Shown: piece by piece, positions 51,974 through 62,500 of the stretch
How the letters are laid out: each line of letters starts with the position of its first letter
Numbering within the stretch: position 1 is the stretch's first letter
The notes under the pieces: generated by a model
The model's database searches: none
Seen by the model: the letters and a program-made list of their open reading frames with translations, nothing else
Told to the model about the DNA's origin: nothing
Position numbers and translations under genes: made by a program
Origin: Flavobacteriia bacterium
GTDB taxonomy: Bacteria > Bacteroidota > Bacteroidia > Flavobacteriales_D > Crocinitomicaceae
DNA: 64,000 nucleotides
Reading direction: 5' to 3'
Assembly (NCBI GenBank): GCA_947450325.1
Contig: CANFUT010000003.1
Location: forward strand, 111,248 to 175,247

Positions 51974-52375
51974 TTAAACAGTTAATTGTAATTCTTTCAA
52001 AGAATTTACCCACTTTTTTGCAGAATCTAAATCATTAAACATTTTGGAAGGTACTTTTGGCTTTTTGATTCTAAAGTAAAAATTTACTAGTGATTGTAAG
52101 TAAAGTGAATTTACAACAAACGCATCAGCTAAACGATATTTATTGAATTCATTTTCAGCGTAGTAATTTCTTGATTCATAGTTTGAATCAATGTTATTTG
52201 TTAAATCAATAATCGCAAAGTATTTTTGATGATTTGTGAAATTAACAGCTTCATTTAACAATAGTTCCATCATTGGTTGATCTACAATCAAACCAGTATT
52301 AAACTTGATAGTTAAAATTGAATTTTCAAATTCATATTTTGCCAAGTCTGTTTCTAAAATTCTATTTTCAATCAT
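51974..52375 (-). CDS. STAS/SpoIIAA-like protein
   Basis: 133 residues from the ATG at 52375 (a TTG one codon earlier is also possible). The predicted order is beta-rich start (YEFENSILTIKFNTGLIVDQ), helix MMELLLNEAVNFT, strand KYFAIIDLTNN, helix, strand YRLADAFVVNS, helix LQSLVNFYFRI and a last helix SAKKWVNSL. This is the alternating order of SpoIIAA/STAS-like proteins of Bacteroidota. The D(L)T after FAII and nearby Ser could be phosphorylation points. Sixteen bases before the PP2C gene; likely its substrate. Confidence 0.6.
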   Translation of the reverse strand: MIENRILETDLAKYEFENSILTIKFNTGLIVDQPMMELLLNEAVNFTNHQKYFAIIDLTNNIDSNYESRNYYAENEFNKYRLADAFVVNSLYLQSLVNFYFRIKKPKVPSKMFNDLDSAKKWVNSLKELQLTV

Positions 52376-52395
52376 CAAAAAGAATAGCTAATATT

Positions 52396-52403
52396 CAAAT
52401 ATA
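52396..52403 (-). promoter_or_regulatory. -7 element (TATATTTG) for the STAS/PP2C operon
   Basis: Exact TAnnTTTG on the minus strand, 20 bases before the ATG at 52375. No clear -33 TTG. Confidence 0.45.
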
Positions 52404-52492
52404 CAATTAAAATTTGATTGAAATAATTATTTTCAGAAATTATTTGAGGGATGAAAAAACCAAGAATCTAATATTGAATTACAATATTATTT

Positions 52493-52843
52493 TTACAAAC
52501 TTTCAACTTTCACTTTTGCGTGACCGAAGCGAATGAAATTCAGTTGTTTTGCAGCTTTTAGACTTAAGTCAATTAGACTTGGAGACGACTTACTTAAGCG
52601 ATCATTTATTTTTACAACTACAATTGAATCGTTGCTTAAATTTACAACTTTGACTAATGTTCCAAAAGGTAAAGTTTTATGAGCGGCGGTTAAATTTTCT
52701 TGCTTAAATATTTCTCCAGATGAAGTTTTGCGCCCATGAAATTTATTGGCATAAAAACTAGCGCGACCTGTTTGAGAATACTCTGTTTTTGGGATAAAAC
52801 TACAGCCAATAAAAATTAATAGTATCAATAATAATTTATTCAT
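52493..52843 (-). CDS. rlpA: RlpA-family septal-ring/peptidoglycan protein
   Basis: About 116 residues from the ATG at 52843; the ATG at 52873 adds ten hydrophilic residues in front of the signal sequence. The N-terminus is a probable lipoprotein signal (hydrophobic run to IGC, Cys14). The double-psi beta-barrel has the family motifs GRASFYANKFHGRKTSSGEIF, TAAHKTLPFGTLVKVVN and VVKINDRLSKSSPSLIDLS, with the catalytic-type His and Asp. RlpA cleaves or binds denuded glycan strands at the septum. Lacks the C-terminal SPOR domain of E. coli RlpA, as is common for short Bacteroidota forms. Confidence 0.9.
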   Translation of the reverse strand: MNKLLLILLIFIGCSFIPKTEYSQTGRASFYANKFHGRKTSSGEIFKQENLTAAHKTLPFGTLVKVVNLSNDSIVVVKINDRLSKSSPSLIDLSLKAAKQLNFIRFGHAKVKVESL

Positions 52844-53042
52844 GTCTTGAATTGGACTGCGAAGATACGTCATTGTTGAAAGGTTCTCAGGTTTTTAAGG
52901 AAACATTAACATTTCATTGTTAATATTTAAATCGTTTTTGATTGTAAAATTTGGAATAGTAACTTGCCAAATATTTTTGTTGTTTTCCTTTAAAATAAAG
53001 ACTATTCTAGTATTTTTACGAAGTCTATATTCAAATAAATTT

Positions 53043-55151
53043 ATGAAAGTTAAAGAATTCGTACTGTCAAATTCAGGATTAAATGAAAAGTCAATTGTAA
53101 ACACGCTTCAATTATTAAGTGAAGGTTCTACAATTCCATTTATTGCAAGATATCGAAAGGAAATGACCGGTGCGTTAGACGAAGTGGAAATCGCTTTAAT
53201 TCGTGACTTAGCTAAAAAGCATGAAGAGCTAATTGCAAGACAATCAACTATTTTAAAAGCGATCGATGAACAAAATAAATTGACAGATGAATTGAAGTCT
53301 AAAATTGAAAATTGTTTTGAATCGAATATTTTGGAAGATTTATATCTGCCTTACAAGCAAAAGAGATTGACAAAAGGCGAAAAAGCGAAAAAATTAGGTC
53401 TTGAGCCTTTAGCAAAAATGATTATTTCTCAACGGGGTGGAAATCCATTTCAAATGGCTGAGAGATTTGTTAAAGGAGATGTTGTTGACGAAGATATGGC
53501 AATCGAAGGAGCAATGGATATCATGGCAGAATATATGAATGAAAACGTGAATTTCAGGGTTAAAATGAGAACGCTGTTCCAAAGAAAATCTATTCTGTCA
53601 TCCAAGATAATGAAGGGCAAAGCAGAAATTGGAGATAAATACAAAGACTATTTTGAATTTTCCGAACCGCTTTATAAAATTCCTTCACACAGATTTTTAG
53701 CTTTGTTTAGAGGTGAACGAGAAGGTATTTTAGGAATCAAAGCTGCGCCAAGCAAAGAAGAAGCAGTCGAAATAACTGAAAGATATTTTGTTCGTTCAGC
53801 TGACGAATGTGGAAATCTCGTTGCGCAAACATGTAAAGACGCATATTCAAGATTGATTTATCCTTCACTTGAAAATGAAGTTATCAATGAAGCAAAGGAA
53901 AAAGCGGATAAAGAAGCGATTAAAGTATTTACAACAAATTTGCGTCAGCTTTTACTTGCTCCTCCGTTAGGTGCAAAGCGAATTTTGGCGATTGATCCGG
54001 GATTTAGGACTGGTTGCAAAGTTGTTTGTTTGGATGAATCAGGAAATTTACTCAATAATACAACAATTTATCCTCATCCGCCTCAATCTGAGAAAGACAA
54101 ATCGTCCGCAAAAATCTTCGAATTAGTTCAGGCGTATAAAATTGAAGCGATTGCTATTGGTGATGGAACAGCAGGAAGAGAAACTGAAAATTTGATTAAG
54201 CACATTAGATTTGATAGAGATTTGGAAGTTTTTTCTGTAAGAGAAGATGGAGCGTCGATTTATTCTGCAAGTGCGATTGCACGTAAAGAATTTCCAAATT
54301 ATGATGTAACCGTAAGAGGTTCTGTATCTATTGGACGCCGACTGATGGATCCTTTAGCAGAGCTTGTAAAGATTGATCCTAAGTCAGTTGGCGTTGGTCA
54401 GTATCAGCATGAAGTAAATCAAAATTTGCTAAAAAATGCCTTGGATGATGTGGTCGTTTCAGCTGTTAATGCTGTTGGCGTAGATTTGAATACAGCATCT
54501 GCATATTTGCTGAGTTATGTTTCAGGACTTGGACTTTCTTTAGCGGAAAATATTGTTGAATTTCGACAAGAAAATGGTCCTTTTAAATCGAGATTAGAAC
54601 TTCGTAAGGTTAAACGATTAGGTGAAAAGGCATTTGAGCAATCTGCTGGTTTTTTGAGGATTATAGATGGATTAAGTCCGTTAGATAATTCTTCTGTTCA
54701 TCCAGAAACATATAAAGTTGTTGAGAAAATTGCTAAAAATTTAAAAGTTCAAATTCCTGAATTAATTGGAAACGAATCGCTATTAAATTCAATCCGAAGT
54801 CAAGATTTTCCTGAATTGGATAAGTATACATTTGATGATTTAATTTCAGAATTGAAAAAGCCTGGACGAGATCCAAGAAAAAAGGCCAAAGTATTGGAAT
54901 TTAGTAATGCAATTAGAACTATTTCAAACCTTAAAATCGGGATGAAATTACCTGGAATTGTTACCAATGTTACCGCATTTGGAGCTTTTGTTAATATAGG
55001 TATCAAGGAAAATGGTTTAATACACAAATCCAATTTAGCAGATGTTTTTGTTGATGATCCCGCACAATTTATTTCTCTTCATGAGCATGTTGAAGTAGAA
55101 GTTTTAGAGCTAGATATTGAAAGAAAAAGGGTAGGGCTGAAGAAAATTTAA
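53043..55151 (+). CDS. tex: Tex-family RNA-binding transcription accessory protein
   Basis: About 702 residues from the ATG at 53043; the upstream ATG at 52917 would add 42 hydrophobic residues foreign to the family. Order: helical N-terminus with STIPFIARYRKEMTGALDE, RKLTKGEKAKKLG-like linker region, the YqgF-like RNase H-fold domain (RILAIDPGFRTGCKVVCLD, AIGDGTAGRETE), helix-hairpin-helix (SAYLLSYVSGLGLSLAENIV, LRKVKRLGEKAFEQSAGFLR) and a C-terminal S1 domain (GIVTNVTAFGAFVNIGIKENGLIHKS). It binds nucleic acid and affects transcription. The stop overlaps a convergent gene by 4 bases. Confidence 0.96.
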   Translation: MKVKEFVLSNSGLNEKSIVNTLQLLSEGSTIPFIARYRKEMTGALDEVEIALIRDLAKKHEELIARQSTILKAIDEQNKLTDELKSKIENCFESNILEDLYLPYKQKRLTKGEKAKKLGLEPLAKMIISQRGGNPFQMAERFVKGDVVDEDMAIEGAMDIMAEYMNENVNFRVKMRTLFQRKSILSSKIMKGKAEIGDKYKDYFEFSEPLYKIPSHRFLALFRGEREGILGIKAAPSKEEAVEITERYFVRSADECGNLVAQTCKDAYSRLIYPSLENEVINEAKEKADKEAIKVFTTNLRQLLLAPPLGAKRILAIDPGFRTGCKVVCLDESGNLLNNTTIYPHPPQSEKDKSSAKIFELVQAYKIEAIAIGDGTAGRETENLIKHIRFDRDLEVFSVREDGASIYSASAIARKEFPNYDVTVRGSVSIGRRLMDPLAELVKIDPKSVGVGQYQHEVNQNLLKNALDDVVVSAVNAVGVDLNTASAYLLSYVSGLGLSLAENIVEFRQENGPFKSRLELRKVKRLGEKAFEQSAGFLRIIDGLSPLDNSSVHPETYKVVEKIAKNLKVQIPELIGNESLLNSIRSQDFPELDKYTFDDLISELKKPGRDPRKKAKVLEFSNAIRTISNLKIGMKLPGIVTNVTAFGAFVNIGIKENGLIHKSNLADVFVDDPAQFISLHEHVEVEVLELDIERKRVGLKKI

Positions 55152-55933
55152 TTTTTCATAAGTTCAGGATCTTCTGTCATATACTTCATAAATTTTGGAT
55201 TATAGAACCATCTTTTAAAAAGCTTATTTGTTTTAGCTATTTCCGGTTCAAATTCATACACATCTTCAATCTTATTTGGGTAATTTGTTATTTTGCCTTC
55301 GTAAACCATAATGTTTTTTACGTTACAAATAGAACCTTTGTCATATTCAAGGAAATAAGCTTCAGGCTTACTTTCGTTCAAGTGATCAAAGATTTTGACT
55401 TGAAAAATTTCTTGAAGTACATCCCCATAAATTGAATAATAATTTTTAAACGAAGCATTCAAAATTCGGTATTCAATTGTTAGATCTTTATATTTTTCAG
55501 AGGATAAATTTTCGAATTTAACTTTAAGTTTATTTATTGGACTTGAAGGAACTGGAACTGGAACTGAAAATTTATCTAGTTTACCATCATAGAAAATGAA
55601 ATAGTTATAGTCGCCTATATATCCCATTTCTTCGATTTGTTTTTTGTTTTTCAGATTTAAAGCCTTCTTTTTTGCAAAATCTAGTCTGTTTACAGTAATG
55701 ATAGCATCTTCAAATTCATCGTCATTAAGCTTATCCTTAAAAATTTCAGTGTTATATTTTTCAGTAGCATCCATTGATAAAGATCCAGTAATATGTCTTT
55801 CTTTTCTTTCTTCGAATGTTAGTTTTTCAGCATTGTTATCTTCGGAATTAATTGTTTCTTCAGTTTGTGAATCACAAGACAATAAACTAAAAAAAGCTAC
55901 AATCGAAATAATAAAAATATAATGACTTTTCAT
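55148..55933 (-). CDS. Lipoprotein of unknown function
   Basis: 261 residues. Lipoprotein signal with lipobox LLSC (Cys20). An acidic, disordered stretch (about 21-60, EETINSEDNNAEK) is followed by a domain starting FKDKLNDDEFEDAIITVNRLDF, which resembles the FG-GAP/VCBS-like calcium loop seen in other Bacteroidota lipoproteins (D-x-N-x-D style), and a proline-rich PVPVPSSP. Outer-membrane attachment is likely; function unknown. Ends inside the tex stop (4-base overlap). TATATTTG ends 4 bases before its ATG. Confidence 0.7.
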   Translation of the reverse strand: MKSHYIFIISIVAFFSLLSCDSQTEETINSEDNNAEKLTFEERKERHITGSLSMDATEKYNTEIFKDKLNDDEFEDAIITVNRLDFAKKKALNLKNKKQIEEMGYIGDYNYFIFYDGKLDKFSVPVPVPSSPINKLKVKFENLSSEKYKDLTIEYRILNASFKNYYSIYGDVLQEIFQVKIFDHLNESKPEAYFLEYDKGSICNVKNIMVYEGKITNYPNKIEDVYEFEPEIAKTNKLFKRWFYNPKFMKYMTEDPELMKN

Positions 55934-55937
55934 AGTG

Positions 55938-55945
55938 CAAATATA
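55938..55945 (-). promoter_or_regulatory. -7 element (TATATTTG) at the lipoprotein start
   Basis: Exact TAnnTTTG on the minus strand ending 4 bases before the ATG at 55933, predicting a leaderless transcript. The rest of the 179-base gap to 56113 is very AT-rich with no other clear signal. Confidence 0.4.
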
Positions 55946-56112
55946 TAATTTATCTTTTTTTAAACTTTAATTTAACTGTTGATTCTTCTTTTTGATTTCG
56001 TTTCCAATATTTTATTTTTTAATAGTTTTAATTCCTTTTAATCATTTTTTAAACTAATTTCGTTAATTTGTTGTAAATTGTTCCAAAATTTTAATCTTCA
56101 AATTACTCATTT

Positions 56113-56517
56113 ATGCATTTAAGATACTTAAATTCAAATAATAAGAATTCAATTTTGTTAGTGTTTTTTACTTTTATCGGAGGGGTCTCCTTTACACAAA
56201 TCATGGTAAATCCAAACACAAATAAGTCTATTGAGTCTACAAATATTACTCAAGAACAAGAAGAATTAATTCAAAAAGAGTTGAAACAAAACGAGAAGAT
56301 CAATTTTCCTGTTTTCATTAACACAGGAAATGCTGATTTGGATAATGAAAATTATAAAAAAGCAAAAGATGCATGGGTTTTGGCTAACCCAGAGAAATAC
56401 AAACAAATGATTTCGACAAATTCTCTCATTGTCATTTCTAAAGAAGAATTTCTCAAACTTCCTATCGAGAGACAAAATGAAATCACAGGCCATCCTGAAA
56501 AATATATTTTGAAATAA
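56113..56517 (+). CDS. Small exported protein of unknown function
   Basis: 134 residues. The N-terminal part (about 14-33) is hydrophobic and could be a signal peptide or anchor (SILLVFFTFIGGVSFTQ). The segment PVFINTGNADLDNENYKKAK and AWVLANPEKYKQM is a motif I have seen in small Bacteroidota proteins of unknown role. The C-terminus ISKEEFLKLPIERQNEITGHPEKY is helical. It lies 35 bases before the giant repeat-protein gene and may be cotranscribed with it. Confidence 0.6.
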   Translation: MHLRYLNSNNKNSILLVFFTFIGGVSFTQIMVNPNTNKSIESTNITQEQEELIQKELKQNEKINFPVFINTGNADLDNENYKKAKDAWVLANPEKYKQMISTNSLIVISKEEFLKLPIERQNEITGHPEKYILK

Positions 56518-56552
56518 AAGATTTTAAAAGTTCTACAAATACCAATTTTAGT

Positions 56553-59500
56553 ATGTTTAAATTATACAAAAAACAATTCGGTTTATTATTTTTTATTACT
56601 ATTTTGAGTTTCAATTCGAGTTCATTAGTTGCTCAGTGTGCTTACGGTAGTAATGTTACTCAAAATCCTGCAACTGTTTTTACGCCTGCGTGCACTGGTG
56701 TGGCAGAAACTGTATCTGCTTGTAACTTCGGAGGAGATTATTTCTTGATGAATGTAATTTCAGGAAATACCTACATTGTTGCAACTTGTGGCGGTACTTG
56801 GGATAGTCAAATTACAATCTATAATGATGCGACGCAAGTTCAAGTTGGTTATAACGATGATGGTTGTGGACTTCAATCTACTGTGCAGTTTGTAGCTGGT
56901 TTTACTGGGGTAGTTAGAGTACTCGTAAATCAGTATAACTGTACAACAAACTCAACTTGTATAACAACCAATGTGACGTGTACTTCACCACCAGTCAATA
57001 ATGATTGTGCATCGGTTGTTCCTTCAGCTTTGACTTCACCTGGATCTTTGACATTTACAGGTACCTCCGCAGGATCTACTGATAATACAGTTGGAGGTAC
57101 ATTGGGAAGTGCTCAAGTTTGGGAAGCTTTTACTATTACTGAATGTGCGACAGTTACTATAAATACTTGTGGTACAACTCCAGTTTTTACTCAAATGTTT
57201 ACTAGTATCTCTACTGCATGTCCAGCAAATTATCCATCTACATTTATTAATTCAAATAGTTTAAACTTTACTACTTGTGTGGATGGAAATGGGACTGCTG
57301 TTTTTAATAATTTGGCTCCAGGTACTTACTATGTTCCTGTTGTTGGTGCAGCACCAAATAATCACGCATACACATTGAATATCTCTGCTGTAGATTTTAT
57401 CGCTCAACCTGACATTACTCCAGCTAGTGCGACTACCTTTTGTGTAGGGGGATCTGTACAGTTAGATGTTACACAGGCGATTGGTCCGGATGTTCAGCAA
57501 ACTGTTACTGGTGGTGGTTCTATTTCAATTCCTAGTTCAGGAAATGCAGCGCCTTTTCCTTCAGGGCTTACTGTCTCAGGTTTTCCGGTGTCGGGTATTT
57601 CAGTGTATTCTGTCAATATTAATGGTATATCTCATACGTTTCCAGATGATATAGACATGTGGCTGGTTTCGCCGTCAGGACAATCTGTAATGTTAATGTC
57701 AGACGTTGGCGGATCAAATGATTTTACCAATAACAACTTCGTTATTCAAGATGGAGCTGCAGCATTCTCCAATGGAGGAGCTAATCCATCAGGTACTTAT
57801 TCACCAACTGATTTTAACGCAGGTGATGCAGGTGCTCCCGCAGGATATACAACTACCTTAGCTACATTCACTGGAGACATGAATGGATCTTGGGGACTTT
57901 TCGTTGTAGATGATTTAGGTGGCGATCTAGGTTCTGTGACTTCATGGTCCATCACTTTCAACGTCCCAGGTCTTCCTTTAACATATACTTGGACTCCTTC
58001 GACAGGTTTAAATGTAACCACAGGAACTACAGTTATTGCAACTCCAACAGTTAGTACAACATATACTGTAACAGCTTCAACATCAAGTTCAAGCTGTACA
58101 AATACACAAACGATTGATATCACTGTCAACCCCAACGTTACGCCAACTTTCACTCAAGCAGCTGCGATTTGTTCTGGAGGTGCTCTTTCAGCGTTGCCAA
58201 CAACATCGAATAATGGTATTACTGGAACTTGGTCACCCGCATTGGATAATACAGCGACCACGACTTATACATTCACCCCAACAGCTGGTCAATGTGCAAC
58301 AACAGCCACGATGACCATTACGGTTAATCCAAACGTTACACCGACTTTCACTCAAGTAGCTGCAATTTGTTCAGGAGCGACATTGCCAGCGTTGCCAACA
58401 ACATCGAATAACAGTATTACGGGTGCCTGGTCACCCGCATTGAATAATACAGCGACCACGACTTATACCTTTACCCCAACAGCAGGTCAATGTGGTACTA
58501 CAACAACTATGACCATCACTGTCAACCCCAACGTTACACCAACGTTTTCTCAAGTCGCTGCAATTTGTTCGGGAGCTTCACTTTCTGCACTGCCAACACC
58601 TTCTAATAATGGTATCACAGGAACCTGGTCACCCGCATTGAATAATACAGCGACCACGACTTATACCTTTACCCCAACAGCAGGTCAATGTGCAACAACA
58701 GCCACGATGACTATTACGGTTAATCCGAATGTTACACCAACGTTTACGCAAGTTGCACCAATTTGTCTAGGAGGTACTTTGAATGCGTTGCCAACACCTT
58801 CAAATAATGGAATTACTGGATCATGGTCACCAGCACCTAATAACACTGTGACAACTTTATATATATACACACCTACGGCAGGTCTTTGTGCAACAACGGC
58901 AACGATGACCATTTCAGTTAATTCCAATACAGTTCCGACATTTACCCAGATAGCACCAATTTGTTCAGGTGGATCATTTACACTTCCAAATCCATCAACG
59001 AATGCGATTACGGGAACTTGGTCACCATTAGCTAATAATACAACGACCACAACTTACACATTTACGCCAACAGCAGGACAATGCGCAGTTACAACAACAA
59101 TGACAGTTACTGTTAATCCAAATGTTGCGCCGACGTTTACTCAAATCACGCCTATTTGTTCAGGTGGATCATTCACTTTACCAAATCCATCAAACAATGG
59201 TATTACGGGAAGTTGGTTGCCAATTGCTAATAATACAACAACGACAACTTATACTTTTACACCAACGGTAGGTCAGTGTGCAAGTACAGGAAATATGACA
59301 GTGACAGTTAATCCGAATGTTGCACCAAACTTCACTCAAATCGCACCTATTTGTTCTGGTGGAGTGATAAACCTTCCAACGACGTCTCCAAACGGCATCA
59401 CAGGAACTTGGTCACCAGCAGTAAATAATACAGCAACGACAACTTATACCTTTACACCAACAGCAGGTTTGTGTGCAACAACAGCGACGATGACAGTGAC

Positions 59501-62500
59501 AGTGAATACGAATGTGACACCAAACTTTACTCAAATCGCTCCAATTTGTTCAGGAGGATCTTTAACGCTTCCAACTACATCTCCAAATGGCATTACGGGA
59601 AGTTGGTCGCCAGCGGTGAATAATACAACGACGACTAATTATACATTTACACCAAATGCAGGACAGTGTGCTGTCACGACAACAATGACATTGACTGTGA
59701 ATACGAATGTGACACCAACTTTCACGCAAGTAGCGTCGATTTGTTCAGGAGGCGCTTTGAGCTCATTGCCCAATCCGTCTAATAATGGAATTACAGGGGC
59801 ATGGTCACCCGCATTGAATAATACAACAACAACGACTTATACATTTACCCCAACAGCAGGTCAGTGTGCAAGTACAGCCACGATGACAGTGACAGTAACG
59901 CCAAATGTAACGCCAACATTTGCGGCAATCGCCCCAATTTGTGCTGGAGCAAGTTTGAGTGCATTGCCTTTAATATCTATCAATGGTATTTCAGGAGGTT
60001 GGTCACCAGCGTTGAATAATACAGCGACAACGACCTATACGTTCACACCAACAGCAGGGCAATGTGCTACAACCACCACACTTACTATCTTTGTAACACC
60101 TAGCACTACTCCAATATTCACGGCAATTGCACCAATCTGTTCAGGAGGAACATTTAGTTTGTCAGCTGTTTCCAATAATGGTATTTTTGGTTCATGGACA
60201 CCAGCATTTGACAATACGGTGACGACCACCTATACTTTCACACCTTTGGCTATTCCAGGACAATGTGCATCAACAACGACGATGACCATTACGGTAAATC
60301 CAAGTGTCACACCAAGTTTTACACAAGTATCACCGATTTGTTCAGGAGCAGCGCTATCAGCATTGCCAACACCATCTAATAATGGAGTAACAGGAACATG
60401 GTCACCAGCTTTGAATAATACGTCGACAACGACTTATACATTTACCCCAACATCTGGACAATGTGCCACAAGTACAACGATGACCATTGTTGTCAATCCG
60501 AATGTGACACCAAACTTCACTCAAATCCCAGCAATCTGTTCTGGAGGCGTGATTACTTTGCCAGTTGTTTCTCCAAATGGAATCGTAGGAAGCTGGTCAC
60601 CAGCACCAAATAATACAGCGACAACTACTTATACTTTCACTCCAACTGTAGGTCAATGTGCGACTACAACGACCATGACCATTACAGTGAATGCGAACGT
60701 TACGCCAACCTTCACTCAAGTAGGGACTATTTGTTTTGGAGCAAGTTTCACACTTCCAACACCATCTAATAATGGAATTACAGGAACATGGGCACCGGCG
60801 CCAAACAATACTTCAACAAGTTCTTATTTGTTTACCCCATCAGCAGGTCAGTGTGCAACGAATGCTTTCATGGGAGTTACAGTTGTTCCAAATGTGATTC
60901 CAACATTCAATCCTATCGCACCGATTTGTTCGGGAGCTAGTTTGACATTGCCAACTTCTTCAACGAATGGAATTAGCGGAACATGGTCACCAGCAGTTAA
61001 CAATACAGCGACCACGACTTATACATTTACGCCATCGGCAGGGCAGTGTGCAGTAACAACCACATTGACAGTGACCGTTACACCAAACGTTACACCAACC
61101 TTTACGGCAGTAGCACCAATTTGTGCGGGAGCAACTTTGTCACCACTTCCATCACCATCAAACAATGGTATTACAGGAACATGGTCACCGGCATTAAATA
61201 ATACAGCAACGACGACATACACATTCACCCCAACGGCAGGGATTTGTGCAACGACTCAAACATTGACCATCACAGTCAATCCAAACGTTACACCAAATTT
61301 TGTTCAAGTAGCACCAATTTGTGTAGGAGGAACACTCGCAGCACTTCCAACAATTTCACCAAATGGAATTTCAGGGAACTGGTTGCCAGCAGTAAATAAT
61401 ACAGCAACGACCACTTATACATTCACCCCAACAGTAGGTCAATGTGCAACGACAGCTACGATGACTATTGTTGTGAATCCAATTGTGACACCTACTTTCA
61501 ATCCAATTGCAGCAATTTGCGCTGGAGCGACTTTAAGTTTACCAACAACATCTAATGAGGGAATTACGGGAACATGGTCACCAGCGGTGAATAATACAGC
61601 CACGACGACTTATACATTTACACCAGCTGCAGGACAATGTGCTGTGACAACGACGTTGACTGTTACCGTTACACCAAACGTTACTCCGACCTTTACAGCA
61701 GTGTTACCAATTTGTTCGGGAGCGACATTGGCGCCACTTCCATCACCATCAAACAATGGCATTACAGGAACCTGGTCACCGGCTTTGGATAATACAACGA
61801 CGACGACTTACACATTCACCCCAACTACGGGAGTTTGTGCAACGACTCAAACATTGACCATTACAGTCAATCCAAACATAGCGCCAAATTTTGTTCAAGT
61901 AGCACCAATTTGTGTAGGAGGTACACTCGCAGCACTTCCAACGATTTGTCCAAATGGCATAACAGGAACATGGTCACCAGCAGTAAACAATACAGCAACG
62001 ACGACTTATACCTTTACCCCAACAGCGGGTCTATGTGCAACGACAGCAACGATGACTATTGTTGTGAATCCGATTGTGACACCGACATTCAATCCAATTG
62101 CAGCGATTTGCTCGGGAGCAGCTTTAAGTTTACCAACAACATCCAACGAAGGAATAATAGGAACATGGTCACCAGCTGTAAACAATACAGCAACGACCAC
62201 ATACACATTCACGCCAAATGCAGGACAGTGTGCTGTGACAACCACATTGAGTGTTACTGTTACACCAAACGTAACACCAACCTTTACGCAAGTATCACCG
62301 ATTTGTGCGGGAGCAGTTTTAAGTTTACCAATACCATCCAATGAAGGAATCACAGGAACATGGTCACCAGCACCTAACAATACGGCGACTACGACTTATA
62401 CCTTTAGCCCAACAACGGGAGTTTGTGCCACCACGCAAACAATGATAGTGAGTGTGACACCAAATGTGACACCAACTTTTGCCGCTGTTGCTCCAATTTG

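Noticed and set aside
52469..52489. Inverted repeat TAATATTG / CAATATTA downstream of rlpA
   Set aside because: An all-AT eight-base stem whose T run is on the wrong strand for rlpA; too weak to call a terminator.
52917..53042. N-terminal extension of tex
   Set aside because: The 42 residues before the ATG at 53043 are hydrophobic and AT-driven, unlike Tex; the family N-terminus begins at MKVKEFVLSNSG.
52895..53104. 69-codon minus-strand frame between rlpA and tex
   Set aside because: Composition is unremarkable, it lies over the tex promoter region and start, and no family features are seen.
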